DNA of 30,802 nucleotides from JAJPKK01 sp035311445 (GTDB lineage: Bacteria; Pseudomonadota; Alphaproteobacteria; Rhizobiales; Xanthobacteraceae): NCBI GenBank assembly GCA_035311445.1, contig DATGCX010000430.1:1-30802 (forward strand), given 5' to 3'. Numbering within the stretch: position 1 is the stretch's first letter; each line of letters begins with the position of its first letter. Below, one piece after another: positions 8,563 through 16,222 of this stretch. Position numbers and translations under genes: made by a program. The notes below the pieces were generated by a model. It worked only from the letters and a program-made list of their open reading frames with translations. It was not told where the DNA came from and searched no databases.

Positions 8563-8757
8563 CTACAGATCTTCGCAGAGGGGCAACTTGACGGTGACGA
8601 AATCAAGACCATTTGTCTGGCCGTAGACCATGATCGACTTGAGGTCATCAGCGACGCCGAGCCCGCTAAGAAACGCCGGGAGCCCGGCGGCATAACCCCG
8701 GATCCTGTATTGCGAGAGTCCGGAGACAGGATCGATGGTCACCTTGAATTGCACCAC
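8563..8757 (-). pseudogene. Truncated array copy: C-terminal 64 codons only
   Basis: The peptide (VQFKVTIDPVSGLSQY ... GLGVADDLKS ... VKLPLCEDL) aligns with the last part of the four intact array proteins, corresponding to about residues 412-475 of protein B. Directly upstream, the coding sequence gives way to the conserved leader acacggataaggtttgttg (8786-8804) that elsewhere precedes the start codons of copies B and C. The signal peptide and about 400 codons are therefore missing through an internal deletion, while both ends of the unit remain. It has no start codon with a ribosome site and is almost certainly non-functional. Confidence 0.85.
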
Positions 8758-8916
8758 CGTGGTGTACCTCGACTGCTTTGTAAAAACACGGATAAGGTTT
8801 GTTGATAGGCCAAGCTCCGTTTTCGAACTTTCGTGCGCTGCTGCGGCATTCCTATGGGGCGGACCAGCAGCGGACCTGTCAGGACGAAGCGGCCTCCTCA
8901 GTCTGAGAATATCCGC

Positions 8917-8945
8917 TTACCTGTCCTCGCAGGACGGAAGCCCTG
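8917..8945 (-). pseudogene. Terminal scrap of a sixth array copy
   Basis: The minus strand reads LPSCEDR followed by a stop, equivalent to the LPLCED(M/L)-stop end of the family. The nucleotides around it (tccgcttac..gtcctcgcag) match the 3' end of gene D. It sits upstream of another leader-like spacer, so a second copy has been removed almost entirely. Confidence 0.6.
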
Positions 8946-9166
8946 TCACGAATTCGCGCAAATCATCGGCTTGGTTCAAGTCATCGGCTTGGTTCATGCC
9001 GTCGCATTATGGCATACAAAAACTGTCAGTAACCTTTTAAACGACGCGCAAAAGATAAATTGCTTTTTTTCATAACAGTGTTTCCTTTAGTATTTCAAAA
9101 ATACGACTAAGCTTTTGGTTAGTTATCTATACTATCTAACTCAGATTTTAGAAGCTTCATGCGCTG
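8946..9166. other. Gene-free, partly AT-rich spacer with an 18-base direct repeat
   Basis: Positions 8963-8978 and 8981-8996 carry the same 16 bases (tcatcggcttggttca), period 18. From about 9005 to 9160 the sequence is markedly AT-rich compared with its surroundings and contains imperfect inverted repeats around gttag...ctaac (about 9117-9140). No gene or transposase remnant is visible. Confidence 0.55.
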
Positions 9167-9235
9167 CTGCGCCGCCTCCTTGGGGCGACGCAGAGCAAAC
9201 GTATTCGCACTGAGAGATTTTCTGCAGAAAGTCTC
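9167..9235 (-). other. Conserved double-hairpin spacer element (copy 3)
   Basis: Downstream of gene B, two stems are present: gaga-tttc/gaaa-tctc around a TGCA loop (9214-9235) and ctgcgccgcc/ggcgacgcag (9167-9193). The first stem differs completely in sequence from those at the other spacers but still pairs. The second keeps a U-G wobble at the same place on the transcript strand. Confidence 0.6.
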
Positions 9236-9238
9236 CGC

Positions 9239-10672
9239 TCACATGTCCTCGCAGAGCGGTAGCTTGAAGATGAGTTCCTGACCCGCCGCGCCGACGGCCG
9301 ATGGGTCGGTGAAGACCATGAGAGACAGAAGGTCGTCGGCGATGCCGAGCCCTGTAACAAGCGAGAGCCCGGAAACGTAGGTGCGGAAGATGTATTGCGA
9401 CAATCCGGAAACCGGATCGACGGTCACCTTGAACTGCAGCACCGTGCCGCCCACTGGAGCAACGTAGATGTACGATCCATGGGTGATGAAGGCTTCCGGC
9501 TGAACGACCCTGGCCGCCGGAAAGCCCGCGTTGGCCCGGGCGCTGATGCAGTGGTTTCCGCTATGCGCGTTAAAGGCGGCCTGCAGGCTCGGGAAGCCGA
9601 TACTGATACACTGCGGCCACGCGGCCGGCGCAGAACCGCCCGGATCCCCGTTAAAGCTGTTCACGCTGCTCTGTCCGCTCGCACCGGCCCTTCCGGCGAA
9701 ATAGGGCTGGTTGTCGGGGCCGAACGCAGTGGTCAGGTCGATCGGGAGGCCGTTAGCGCCGATCGACATGCATTTAACCTGGCTTGCGGGCGGGATCGAG
9801 AAGTTCGGATCGATCGGCAAGCTGGGATCGCCGGGATCGCCCAGCGGATTGAGGCAGGCCCAAACCGACGGCAGCCTTCTGATCGAAGTGGCAATGACGA
9901 ACATGCCGTCGGGGCTGACCGCAGCGTTGGTCAGCTTCTGTCCCTGCGGAATGTCTGAATAATAGTCGTTGGCCGGGAAGCTTGGATCAATGATCTTGCC
10001 GGCCTCGCCACCAGTGACCGGGTTGGTGACATTTGTCAGCGGTACCGAAAACAAGCCGCTATTGATGCCCGCGACGAATAGGAAGGTGGCGGCGGACTGC
10101 GCGGTGGTGGCAGCGCCGTGGGAAATCGCGCACCCGAGCTGGTTGAGCCTGGTATTGGCCGGATTGGGCGCGCCGGGCTGGCTCAGCAAGGCCGGATTGC
10201 AGGTCGGCGTGATCGTCGTTCCCTGATAGGGAATGTCAAAGACACCACTCACAATTATGTTGTTTCTGATAATCGGCAGGAACAGGCAATCCCCTTGCGC
10301 ACTGAGCACGGGCATCGCCCATGCGGTGGGCGTTCCGCCGGCAGGTCCGGTGTCGGTCTCCTTGCAGGTGGTCGAGCCTTGGTCGAACGCCCAGTTGTGT
10401 CCGCCGCCGGTCACCGGTTGCGCAGGATCGTTATGCTCGAAGACAGAATTGTCGGGAACAAAGACCGAGCCGGCCGTAGCGGTGAACATACCCGGCGACC
10501 AGGTGGGAACTGCTGGCGGTTGGCCAGCAACGAAGCCGCCGGGCGGGAACGTCGAGCCGTCCGCACATACGGCCCAGGCGAAGTTCTGACAGAGGAACGT
10601 AAACGCCGTGGCGGTTGCAACTACGTGTCGCGTCCGCTTTCTGAGATTTGCATTACCCCGGTTTCGCATCAT
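9239..10672 (-). CDS. Array protein B: exported ten-cysteine protein of unknown family
   Basis: A 477-residue paralogue of A, C and D. The start ATG at 10672 follows GGGAG at 6 bases. The signal peptide has a basic N-region (RNRGNANLRKRTR), a hydrophobic core and a probable cut after AWA34. Mature cysteines are C36, C103, C129, C158, C181, C273, C301, C355, C375 and C474, an even number that would allow five disulfides. Conserved blocks include GGGHNWxFDQG (90-99), LNQLGCAISHG (176-186), SPDGMFVIATS (253-263), CLNPLGDPGDP (273-283) and FGPDNQPYF (317-325). The protein ends at LPLCEDM. No catalytic motif is apparent, and a binding or structural envelope role is the simplest guess. Its 5' end is nearly identical in DNA to that of gene C, far above their overall similarity. 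Confidence 0.87.
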   Translation of the reverse strand: MMRNRGNANLRKRTRHVVATATAFTFLCQNFAWAVCADGSTFPPGGFVAGQPPAVPTWSPGMFTATAGSVFVPDNSVFEHNDPAQPVTGGGHNWAFDQGSTTCKETDTGPAGGTPTAWAMPVLSAQGDCLFLPIIRNNIIVSGVFDIPYQGTTITPTCNPALLSQPGAPNPANTRLNQLGCAISHGAATTAQSAATFLFVAGINSGLFSVPLTNVTNPVTGGEAGKIIDPSFPANDYYSDIPQGQKLTNAAVSPDGMFVIATSIRRLPSVWACLNPLGDPGDPSLPIDPNFSIPPASQVKCMSIGANGLPIDLTTAFGPDNQPYFAGRAGASGQSSVNSFNGDPGGSAPAAWPQCISIGFPSLQAAFNAHSGNHCISARANAGFPAARVVQPEAFITHGSYIYVAPVGGTVLQFKVTVDPVSGLSQYIFRTYVSGLSLVTGLGIADDLLSLMVFTDPSAVGAAGQELIFKLPLCEDM

Positions 10673-10689
10673 GTTGTACTCCCTCATGC

Positions 10690-10724
10690 TTGAAGACACG
10701 GATAAGGCTTGTTGTGTTTGTCAA
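10690..10724 (-). promoter_or_regulatory. Conserved leader upstream of array gene B
   Basis: The block ttgaagacacggataagg plus ttgttgtgttt lies upstream of B, recurs upstream of C (12279-12310), and is partly kept at the truncated copy (8786-8804). On the minus strand a TTGACA (10719-10724) lies at its upstream edge in B, but it is TCGACA in C and no good -10 is evident. The block may be a promoter or a leader-RNA element. Confidence 0.35.
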
Positions 10725-10762
10725 TACAGCCGAACTCAGTTTTGGAATTCTCGCCCGACGTG

Positions 10763-10819
10763 GCGCCGCCCACGGGGGCGACGCAGTTCTATCCGGGCGG
10801 AGAAAACCTCCCCGCCCGG
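10763..10819 (-). other. Conserved double-hairpin spacer element (copy 2)
   Basis: Between the stop of C and the leader of B are ccgggcggag/ctc..cgcccgg (10793-10819, strong stem with a small bulge) and gcgccgccc/gggcgacgc (about 10763-10784). They occupy the same positions as the elements in the other spacers. There is no long T-tract, so simple intrinsic termination is not obvious. Confidence 0.6.
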
Positions 10820-10830
10820 AAAATCTCTGC

Positions 10831-12261
10831 TTACATGTCTTCGCAGAGAGGAGCCTTCACGACGAGCTCCTGGGCCGCCAAGCCGAGGCCCGATTGGTCG
10901 TTGAAGGCCATGAGCGACTTGAGGTCGTCGGCGACGCCGAGTCCCGTAATAAAGGACAACGGGGCCCCACTAAGGTAAGTCCGGGACGCATATTGCGATA
11001 ATCCCGAGGCAGGATCGACGGTCACCTTGAATTGCAGAACCGGAGCGCCCACCGAACCCGCGTACATATACGATCCGTGGCTGATGATATCCTGCGGCTG
11101 CACGACCGCCGGCAGCGATAGACCGACATTAGGCACAGCAGTGACGCAATGGCCTGCGCTGTGCACGTTGAAGACAGCCTGCAACTTGCCCATCAAGGTA
11201 GTGGGCGGCGGATTCGGAAACCCGAAGCCATTGAAGATGCACTGCGGCCACGCGCTCGGAGACGAGCCGCCCGGATCCTGGTTGAAGGTGTTCACACCCC
11301 TCGCGCCGCCGAAATAGGGTTGGTTGTCGGGACCGAAGAGGGTCGTCAGGTCGACCTGGAGGCCATTGTTGCCAATGATCATGCATTTGACTTGGCTTGC
11401 CGGAGGGATCGAGAAGTTAGGATCGATCGGCTGGCTGGGATCGCCAGGATCGCCCAGCGGATTGAGGCAGGCGAAGACGTTTGGGTTCCTACGGATTGAG
11501 GTCGCTATCGCGAACATACCGTCGGGGCTCACGGCGCCGTTGGTGAGCTTCTGTCCCTCGGGAATATCCGAATAATAGCTCTCGGATACAACGACTTTGC
11601 CCGCATCGCCGCCGGTGGCCGGATTGGGGACATTCGCCAGCGAAACCGCCCACAGGCCGCTTTGGATGCCAGCCACAAACATGAAGGTGGTGGCAGATTG
11701 CTGCGTGGTGGCGACACCATGGGAGATCGCGCATCCGAGCTGGTTGCGCCTGGTGTTGGCCAGATTGGGCGCGCCGGGCTGACTCAGCAAAGCCGGATCG
11801 CAGGTCGGCGTGATGGCCTGACCCTGATACGGTATGTTGCAACAACTGACAATTATGCGGTTTCTGGTGATCGGCAGAAAAATGCATTCCTCCGACGCGG
11901 AAGAAATTTGCCATCCCGTTGGGGTTCCGCCGGCAGGTCCGACGTCGATCGCCTTGCAAGTCGCCGAGCCTTGGTCGAACACCCAGTTGTGCCCGCCTCC
12001 GGTCACCGGCTGACCGGGATCATTGTGCTCGAAGATCGAATTATCAGGAATGAAGACCGAGCCTGCTGAGCCCGTGAAAACGCCCTGCGACCAGATGGCC
12101 GTCGGCGGTTGGGGGTAGACGAAGCCGCCGGGCGGGAACGTCGAGCCGTCGGCGCATACAGCCCAGGCGAAGTTCTGACAGAGGAACGTAAACGCCGTGG
12201 CGGTTGCAACTACGTGTCGCGTCCGCTTTCTGAGATTTGCATTACTCCACTTTCGTATCAT
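10831..12261 (-). CDS. Array protein C: exported ten-cysteine protein of unknown family
   Basis: A 476-residue paralogue. The start ATG at 12261 has GGGAG at 6 bases, and the signal peptide is nearly the same as that of B (NANLRKRTRHVVATATAF ... AWA/VC). All ten family cysteines are present, plus an extra pair in VSCCNIPYQG, near residue 143, where the others have no cysteine. It ends LCEDM with the stop directly after. The block order is the same as in B: GGGHNWVFDQG, LGCAISHG, SPDGMFAIATS, CLNPLGDPGDP, FGPDNQPYFGG, GLGVADDLKS. It is transcribed in the same direction as A, B and D, with about 160 bases between neighbouring genes, so a common transcript is possible. Function unknown. Confidence 0.87.
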   Translation of the reverse strand: MIRKWSNANLRKRTRHVVATATAFTFLCQNFAWAVCADGSTFPPGGFVYPQPPTAIWSQGVFTGSAGSVFIPDNSIFEHNDPGQPVTGGGHNWVFDQGSATCKAIDVGPAGGTPTGWQISSASEECIFLPITRNRIIVSCCNIPYQGQAITPTCDPALLSQPGAPNLANTRRNQLGCAISHGVATTQQSATTFMFVAGIQSGLWAVSLANVPNPATGGDAGKVVVSESYYSDIPEGQKLTNGAVSPDGMFAIATSIRRNPNVFACLNPLGDPGDPSQPIDPNFSIPPASQVKCMIIGNNGLQVDLTTLFGPDNQPYFGGARGVNTFNQDPGGSSPSAWPQCIFNGFGFPNPPPTTLMGKLQAVFNVHSAGHCVTAVPNVGLSLPAVVQPQDIISHGSYMYAGSVGAPVLQFKVTVDPASGLSQYASRTYLSGAPLSFITGLGVADDLKSLMAFNDQSGLGLAAQELVVKAPLCEDM

Positions 12262-12321
12262 GGTGTACTCCCTCACGCTTGAAGACACGGATAAGGTTTG
12301 TTGTGTTTGTCGATATAGTCG

Positions 12322-12408
12322 AACTTCGTTTTCGAAGTTTCGGCTGCTACTGCGCCGTCCCTATGGGACGACGCAGAGCGGAATGCGGACGGAGAAACCT
12401 CCCCGTCC
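12322..12408 (-). other. Conserved hairpin spacer element (copy 1), three stems
   Basis: Between D and C lie three inverted repeats: aacttcg/cgaagtt with a 4-base loop (12322-12339), ctgcgccgtccc/gggacgacgcag with a 3-base loop (12350-12376), and ggacggag/ctcc..gtcc (12387-12408). The last two correspond to the pair found in the other spacers. On the minus strand the 12-bp stem has a single U-G wobble, at the same place as in the other copies. Confidence 0.65.
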
Positions 12409-12421
12409 GGAACATCTCCGC

Positions 12422-13849
12422 TTACAAGTCCTCGCAGAGAGGCACCCTGTAGATGACTGTCTGAGTCCCACTTATTGGGGTGGTGAAGACCATCAGGGAC
12501 TTGAGGTCGTCGGCGACGCCGAGCCCCGTAACGAACTGGAACCCGCTGACGACGGTCCGGAACGCATAGTGCGACAATCCAGTGACCGGATCGACCGTTA
12601 CCTTGGCCTGCACCACTGTGCCGCCTGTGGGAGAGGCGTACATATATGAGCCGTGGGTAATGATGTCGTCCGGTTGGACAACCATGGCCGACGAAAAGCC
12701 GACGTTGGGCACGGCATTGCCGCAATGGTTTGCGCTGGGCGCGTTGAAGACCGCCTCCAGTTCGCCCATCAAGGTGGTCGGCGGAGGAGGAGGAAAGACA
12801 ACGCCGTTGAAGATGCACTGCGGCCACGCCGTCGGAGACCGACCGCCCGGATCCGCGTTAAAGGTGTTCACGGTCCGCTGCCCGCCGAAATAGGGCTGGT
12901 TGTCGGGGCCAAACGCAGTGGTCAGATCGACCACCAAGTTGTTATTGCCGACCACCATGCATTTGACTTGGCTTGGAGGGGGGATCGAGAAATTGGCATC
13001 GATCGGCAAGCCGGGATCGCCGGGATCGCCCAGCGGATTGAGGCAGGCCCAGATGAATTGCGCCCTTTTGTTCGACGTGGCGATGGCGAACATGCCGTCG
13101 GGGCTGATCGCTGCGCTGGTCAGATTCTGTCCGCCGGGAATATCTGAATAATAGTCGAAGGCCCCAACGATCTTGCCCGCCTCGCCGCCGATAACCGGCG
13201 AGGGCGGGGCATTCACCAGCTCCACTACGAACAGGCCGCTTTGGGGAAGCCTGACGGTTGGAATGACGGCCACGAACAGGAAGGTGGTGGCCGTTTGCGG
13301 CGTGGTGGCGACGCCATGGGAAATCGCGCACCCGAGTTGGTTAAGCCTTGTGTTGGCCGGATTGGGCGCGCCGGCCTGACTCAGCAGGGTCGGATCGCAG
13401 GTCGGCGTGATGGTCTCGCCCTGACCAATAGTGGCGGAAGCGACGGGGCCGGGCCCGGACAGGCCAAAGCACTCCGTCGACGGAAGCGAGGGTGGGAATG
13501 TCACTTTCCACGCCGTCGGCGCTCCGCCCGCAGGTCCAACGTCAATCGCCTTGCAGAAGGTATTCACGTCGAACACCCAGTTATGTCCGCCGCCGGTCCG
13601 CGGCTCACCGGGATTGTTGTGTTCGAAGACCGAGATATCGGGGACGAAGACGGAGCCGTCGCCGCTGAGGCCCGGCGACCAGATGGTCACCGGCGGCGAT
13701 CCGGCAACGAAACCGCCGGCCGGCAACGTCGAGCCGTCCGCACACACGGCCCAGGCGAAGTTGTGGCAGAGGAACGTAAACGCGGTCGCGGTAGCAACCA
13801 CTCGCCGTACCCGCTTACCGGGAACTGCGCGGCACTTCTCTTGCGTCAT
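12422..13849 (-). CDS. Array protein D: exported ten-cysteine protein of unknown family
   Basis: A 475-residue paralogue and the first gene of the array in transcription order. The start ATG at 13849 has an excellent AGGAGG ribosome site at 5 bases. The signal peptide is shorter and differs at its N-terminus (MTQEKCRAVPGKRVRR) but shares the core VVATATAFTFLC and the AWA/VC cut. The ten mature cysteines are all conserved (VCADG, FCKAI, ECFGL, TCDPT, LGCAISHG, ACLNPLG, VKCMV, PQCIF, HCGNA, LCEDL). Insertions and deletions among the copies fall in the loops between these cysteines, for example TVRLPQ near residue 200. The four proteins clearly share one fold. The function cannot be assigned from sequence. 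Confidence 0.87.
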   Translation of the reverse strand: MTQEKCRAVPGKRVRRVVATATAFTFLCHNFAWAVCADGSTLPAGGFVAGSPPVTIWSPGLSGDGSVFVPDISVFEHNNPGEPRTGGGHNWVFDVNTFCKAIDVGPAGGAPTAWKVTFPPSLPSTECFGLSGPGPVASATIGQGETITPTCDPTLLSQAGAPNPANTRLNQLGCAISHGVATTPQTATTFLFVAVIPTVRLPQSGLFVVELVNAPPSPVIGGEAGKIVGAFDYYSDIPGGQNLTSAAISPDGMFAIATSNKRAQFIWACLNPLGDPGDPGLPIDANFSIPPPSQVKCMVVGNNNLVVDLTTAFGPDNQPYFGGQRTVNTFNADPGGRSPTAWPQCIFNGVVFPPPPPTTLMGELEAVFNAPSANHCGNAVPNVGFSSAMVVQPDDIITHGSYMYASPTGGTVVQAKVTVDPVTGLSHYAFRTVVSGFQFVTGLGVADDLKSLMVFTTPISGTQTVIYRVPLCEDL

Positions 13850-14217
13850 TTATGCCTCCTCTAAAGCATTTCTGGATGCAACCAGCGTAAGAACATCGGG
13901 TGCTAATACAATCGGCCTTCGGTACGGAACTTTGGTGCCTTTGCTTGTCCCTTTGGTCTCATCACCTCAGAGTTGTAATGTCGTCCTGTGACGTGGCGTG
14001 GCATGCGGCGTTGCCGGATATCTCAAATCCTCCCAAGGAAAATCAGGGGTGCGAAGAAATCAGGGGTGTGACTGATAGCGTCGGCCCAGAGCCGTCGTAG
14101 TGTCACCCTTGCGCGATGGTGCAAGCCCGGGGTCCCGCCGGTGGTTAACGGCCCGCTAACGGCGAGCCGCTATAGCGATGCCGCGTATCGAAATTCGCGA
14201 ACCAAACGAGAAGCGGC
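13850..14217. promoter_or_regulatory. Divergent region between array gene D and DUF2336
   Basis: About 370 bases between divergent genes should contain the array promoter. A short direct repeat, aaatcaggggtg, occurs twice (about 14040-14065, period about 18). An imperfect inverted repeat gttaacgg..cgctaac lies near 14143-14160. I could not fix a promoter, and no small gene is supported. Confidence 0.4.
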
Positions 14218-15249
14218 GTGGCAGTTACGATATCAACCAACAGGGACATTCTGACTGGCCGCGGTGATCGGCCCGACACCGAAGTGACGTCGCGCCTGTT
14301 GCTCGCGCTGACGGCCCTCTATGTGCAACGGCCGACTCATACCGTGGAGGAGCAGCAGCAATACGGTGAGTTGGCGCTGCGCCTGATCGACAAGGTCGAC
14401 GCGCCGACGCGCGACGCCGTGGCCGGCATCCTGCAACGCCACCCGCACGCGCCCGCAGAGATCTTCGAACACCTTAGGTGTACGCAATCGTCGCTCAGTG
14501 GCGACTTGGAAAGCGATACTCACTCGATACGTGATCAACAATTCGCGGGCGATCAACATTTGGCCAATGGGGAACGCGCGCCGACGCCGGCACCGTTCGC
14601 AGCCGCGCCCGCGGTGCCGCAGGCTACCGACACGACACCTGAATTCGCCGAGGCATTTTTCGCTGCCTCGCCGGCAGAGCGGCGAAGGATGCTGTCGCTA
14701 ATCGCGCCCAGTGGTAGCCATGATGTTCCTGCCACGTCCGAAGATGGCGAGCGCACCTACGGGGAACTCGACGTAGCCGCCCTGCATGGTCGCACTGGTG
14801 AGTTCACTTGCGAATTCGAACGCATGGTCAACATTCCAAACAGTCTGTGCGAGCGGATACTCAACGATCCGTCGGGCGAGCCCATGGTGATCGTCGCAAA
14901 AGCGAGCGGCGTGCCGATCGCAATACTCCAGCGCATCCTGCTGCTCGTTAACCCGGCGGTCAGTCATTCGGTGCAGCGGGTTTACGATCTCACCGAGCTT
15001 TATCACGGTCTGGATCGCAGCGTAGCACGCGACATCGTTGCGGCGTGGCGTGCGCGAGCAAAACGCAACGATCCGACCGTGCGGCGGCGGCTCGCCGCAG
15101 GAGACTGCAAACCCGGTGTTCTGCGCGACACGTCGGTCGCGAGCCTGCGATCGCGATTCGGCGCACTTGCTGACCGCCTGCAGGGTCAAGCCATCAATGC
15201 ACGACCCGGTCCAGGAAGTGTCGCCCCGCGCGGTCTTCGGTCTCGATGA
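14218..15249 (+). CDS. DUF2336 domain protein
   Basis: A 343-residue soluble protein of the alphaproteobacterial DUF2336 group (COG5330-like), which consists of helical repeats. The N-terminal helical part (about 20-95) has the RLLLALTALYV...YGELALRLID...APTRDAVAGILQ pattern. The C-terminal half contains ERILNDPSGEPMVIVAKASG (about 215-234) and the LYHGLDRSVARDIVAAWRAR region. The middle (95-150) is Ala/Pro-rich and low in complexity. Function unknown. The start is GTG at 14218 with a weak ribosome site; no ATG lies close downstream. Its 3' end overlaps the convergent DUF1491 gene by 56 bases. Confidence 0.78.
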   Translation: MAVTISTNRDILTGRGDRPDTEVTSRLLLALTALYVQRPTHTVEEQQQYGELALRLIDKVDAPTRDAVAGILQRHPHAPAEIFEHLRCTQSSLSGDLESDTHSIRDQQFAGDQHLANGERAPTPAPFAAAPAVPQATDTTPEFAEAFFAASPAERRRMLSLIAPSGSHDVPATSEDGERTYGELDVAALHGRTGEFTCEFERMVNIPNSLCERILNDPSGEPMVIVAKASGVPIAILQRILLLVNPAVSHSVQRVYDLTELYHGLDRSVARDIVAAWRARAKRNDPTVRRRLAAGDCKPGVLRDTSVASLRSRFGALADRLQGQAINARPGPGSVAPRGLRSR

Positions 15250-15541
15250 TCCATACGTCCGGATCGAAGCGGATTTGGCGAGCCAGACAGGCCTCGGCTT
15301 CGGCCTCAGGCGCCGGCATTGTTTTCATCGCCGCACTGAAGGCGCGCTCGATTGGATGTTCGTCCTCGAAGGCCGATTGCGGAGCCGGTCCATAAACGTC
15401 TGCAGTGTCGTCCAGGCGATTGACCTTGACGAAAATCGCGCCAGCTTCCTCGGCGCCACGTCGGCGAATCGCCGCGAATACACCCTCGACGTGGCAGCGT
15501 CGGAGATAGGCAGATACCCATACTGCCGATTTGAGTCGCAT
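15194..15541 (-). CDS. DUF1491 family protein
   Basis: A 115-residue protein with the features of DUF1491: N-terminal RLKSAVWVSAYLRRC, then GAIFVKVNRLDD (about 34-45) and the ending DVWIIETEDRAGRHFLD (about 94-110). This is a small conserved alphaproteobacterial family of unknown function. It is the last gene of a minus-strand group after the PAS protein and the peptidoglycan-binding protein, about 95 bases downstream of the latter. Its 3' end runs into the convergent DUF2336 gene. Confidence 0.85.
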   Translation of the reverse strand: MRLKSAVWVSAYLRRCHVEGVFAAIRRRGAEEAGAIFVKVNRLDDTADVYGPAPQSAFEDEHPIERAFSAAMKTMPAPEAEAEACLARQIRFDPDVWIIETEDRAGRHFLDRVVH

Positions 15542-15637
15542 GTCCGGGGCTTCTCTCGAAACGACGGGTTATGTATCACAAAACGCGAATAGCCGCAGCC
15601 AATCCCGGTGATTGGGCAATTGGGGCCGTCTTTGCAA

Positions 15638-16222
15638 TCATTCCAGTGTCCGCCCCGTCGCCATGGCAATCGCATGGCGCAGGCGAGGCGTAATCTGACC
15701 GGTCACCGGCAGATTGTGATCGCGCTCGAAGCGCGCAATCCCCTCCCGGGTATCATCGTCAAGCGCCCCGCTCACCCTGATCGGCCCATAACCGAATTCG
15801 TTGAGAACGCGCTGCAGCGTGCTCACCTGCCGCAACGGATTGATCGCCTCGGCGACCGGATCCGAACGCACACCTGCGGGCCCGCTTTGCGCACGCGGGC
15901 GCGGCAATGGAACCGGATCGATCTTCTGTGCGGGTTCAGCCGGCCGACGCCGCGGCAATTGCGCAACCGCTCCGGTCGCTTCGCTGGAGAACACCGGCAG
16001 TGGGCGGATCGCGAAGATCGGCGCCGGATGTCGCCCCGGCTGCAAATAGAGGCTGTTCGCCAGGATCGCCGCGACAGCGGCAGTGAGCGCCAGCGCGCAC
16101 ATACTGTCGCGCGGATTACGCAGCACCAGCCCAAAAATGCGCGGCAGCCGCACACGTACGAGGGCGCGGTATGTAGCGCTCAGGCCATCGCCGACGCGTT
16201 CCAGGACGGATATTTCACGCAC
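15638..16222 (-). CDS. Peptidoglycan-binding domain protein, membrane-anchored
   Basis: A 194-residue protein with a cytoplasmic N-terminus, one hydrophobic helix (about 40-61), a Pro/Arg-rich linker (about 80-125) and a C-terminal PG_binding_1 domain (about 131-190: LQRVLNEFGYGP ... GALDDDTREGIARFERDHNLPVTG). The topology places the binding domain in the periplasm. The start is GTG at 16222, overlapping the PAS gene by 8 bases, which implies coupling. In relatives this gene typically follows a PAS sensor kinase, which suggests a cell-envelope or cell-cycle role (inference). Confidence 0.83.
   Translation of the reverse strand: MREISVLERVGDGLSATYRALVRVRLPRIFGLVLRNPRDSMCALALTAAVAAILANSLYLQPGRHPAPIFAIRPLPVFSSEATGAVAQLPRRRPAEPAQKIDPVPLPRPRAQSGPAGVRSDPVAEAINPLRQVSTLQRVLNEFGYGPIRVSGALDDDTREGIARFERDHNLPVTGQITPRLRHAIAMATGRTLE

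Noticed and set aside
6631..13849. Array as phage tail fibres or adhesin repeats
   Set aside because: Each gene has its own signal peptide, start and stop. There are no phage neighbours and no anchoring motif.
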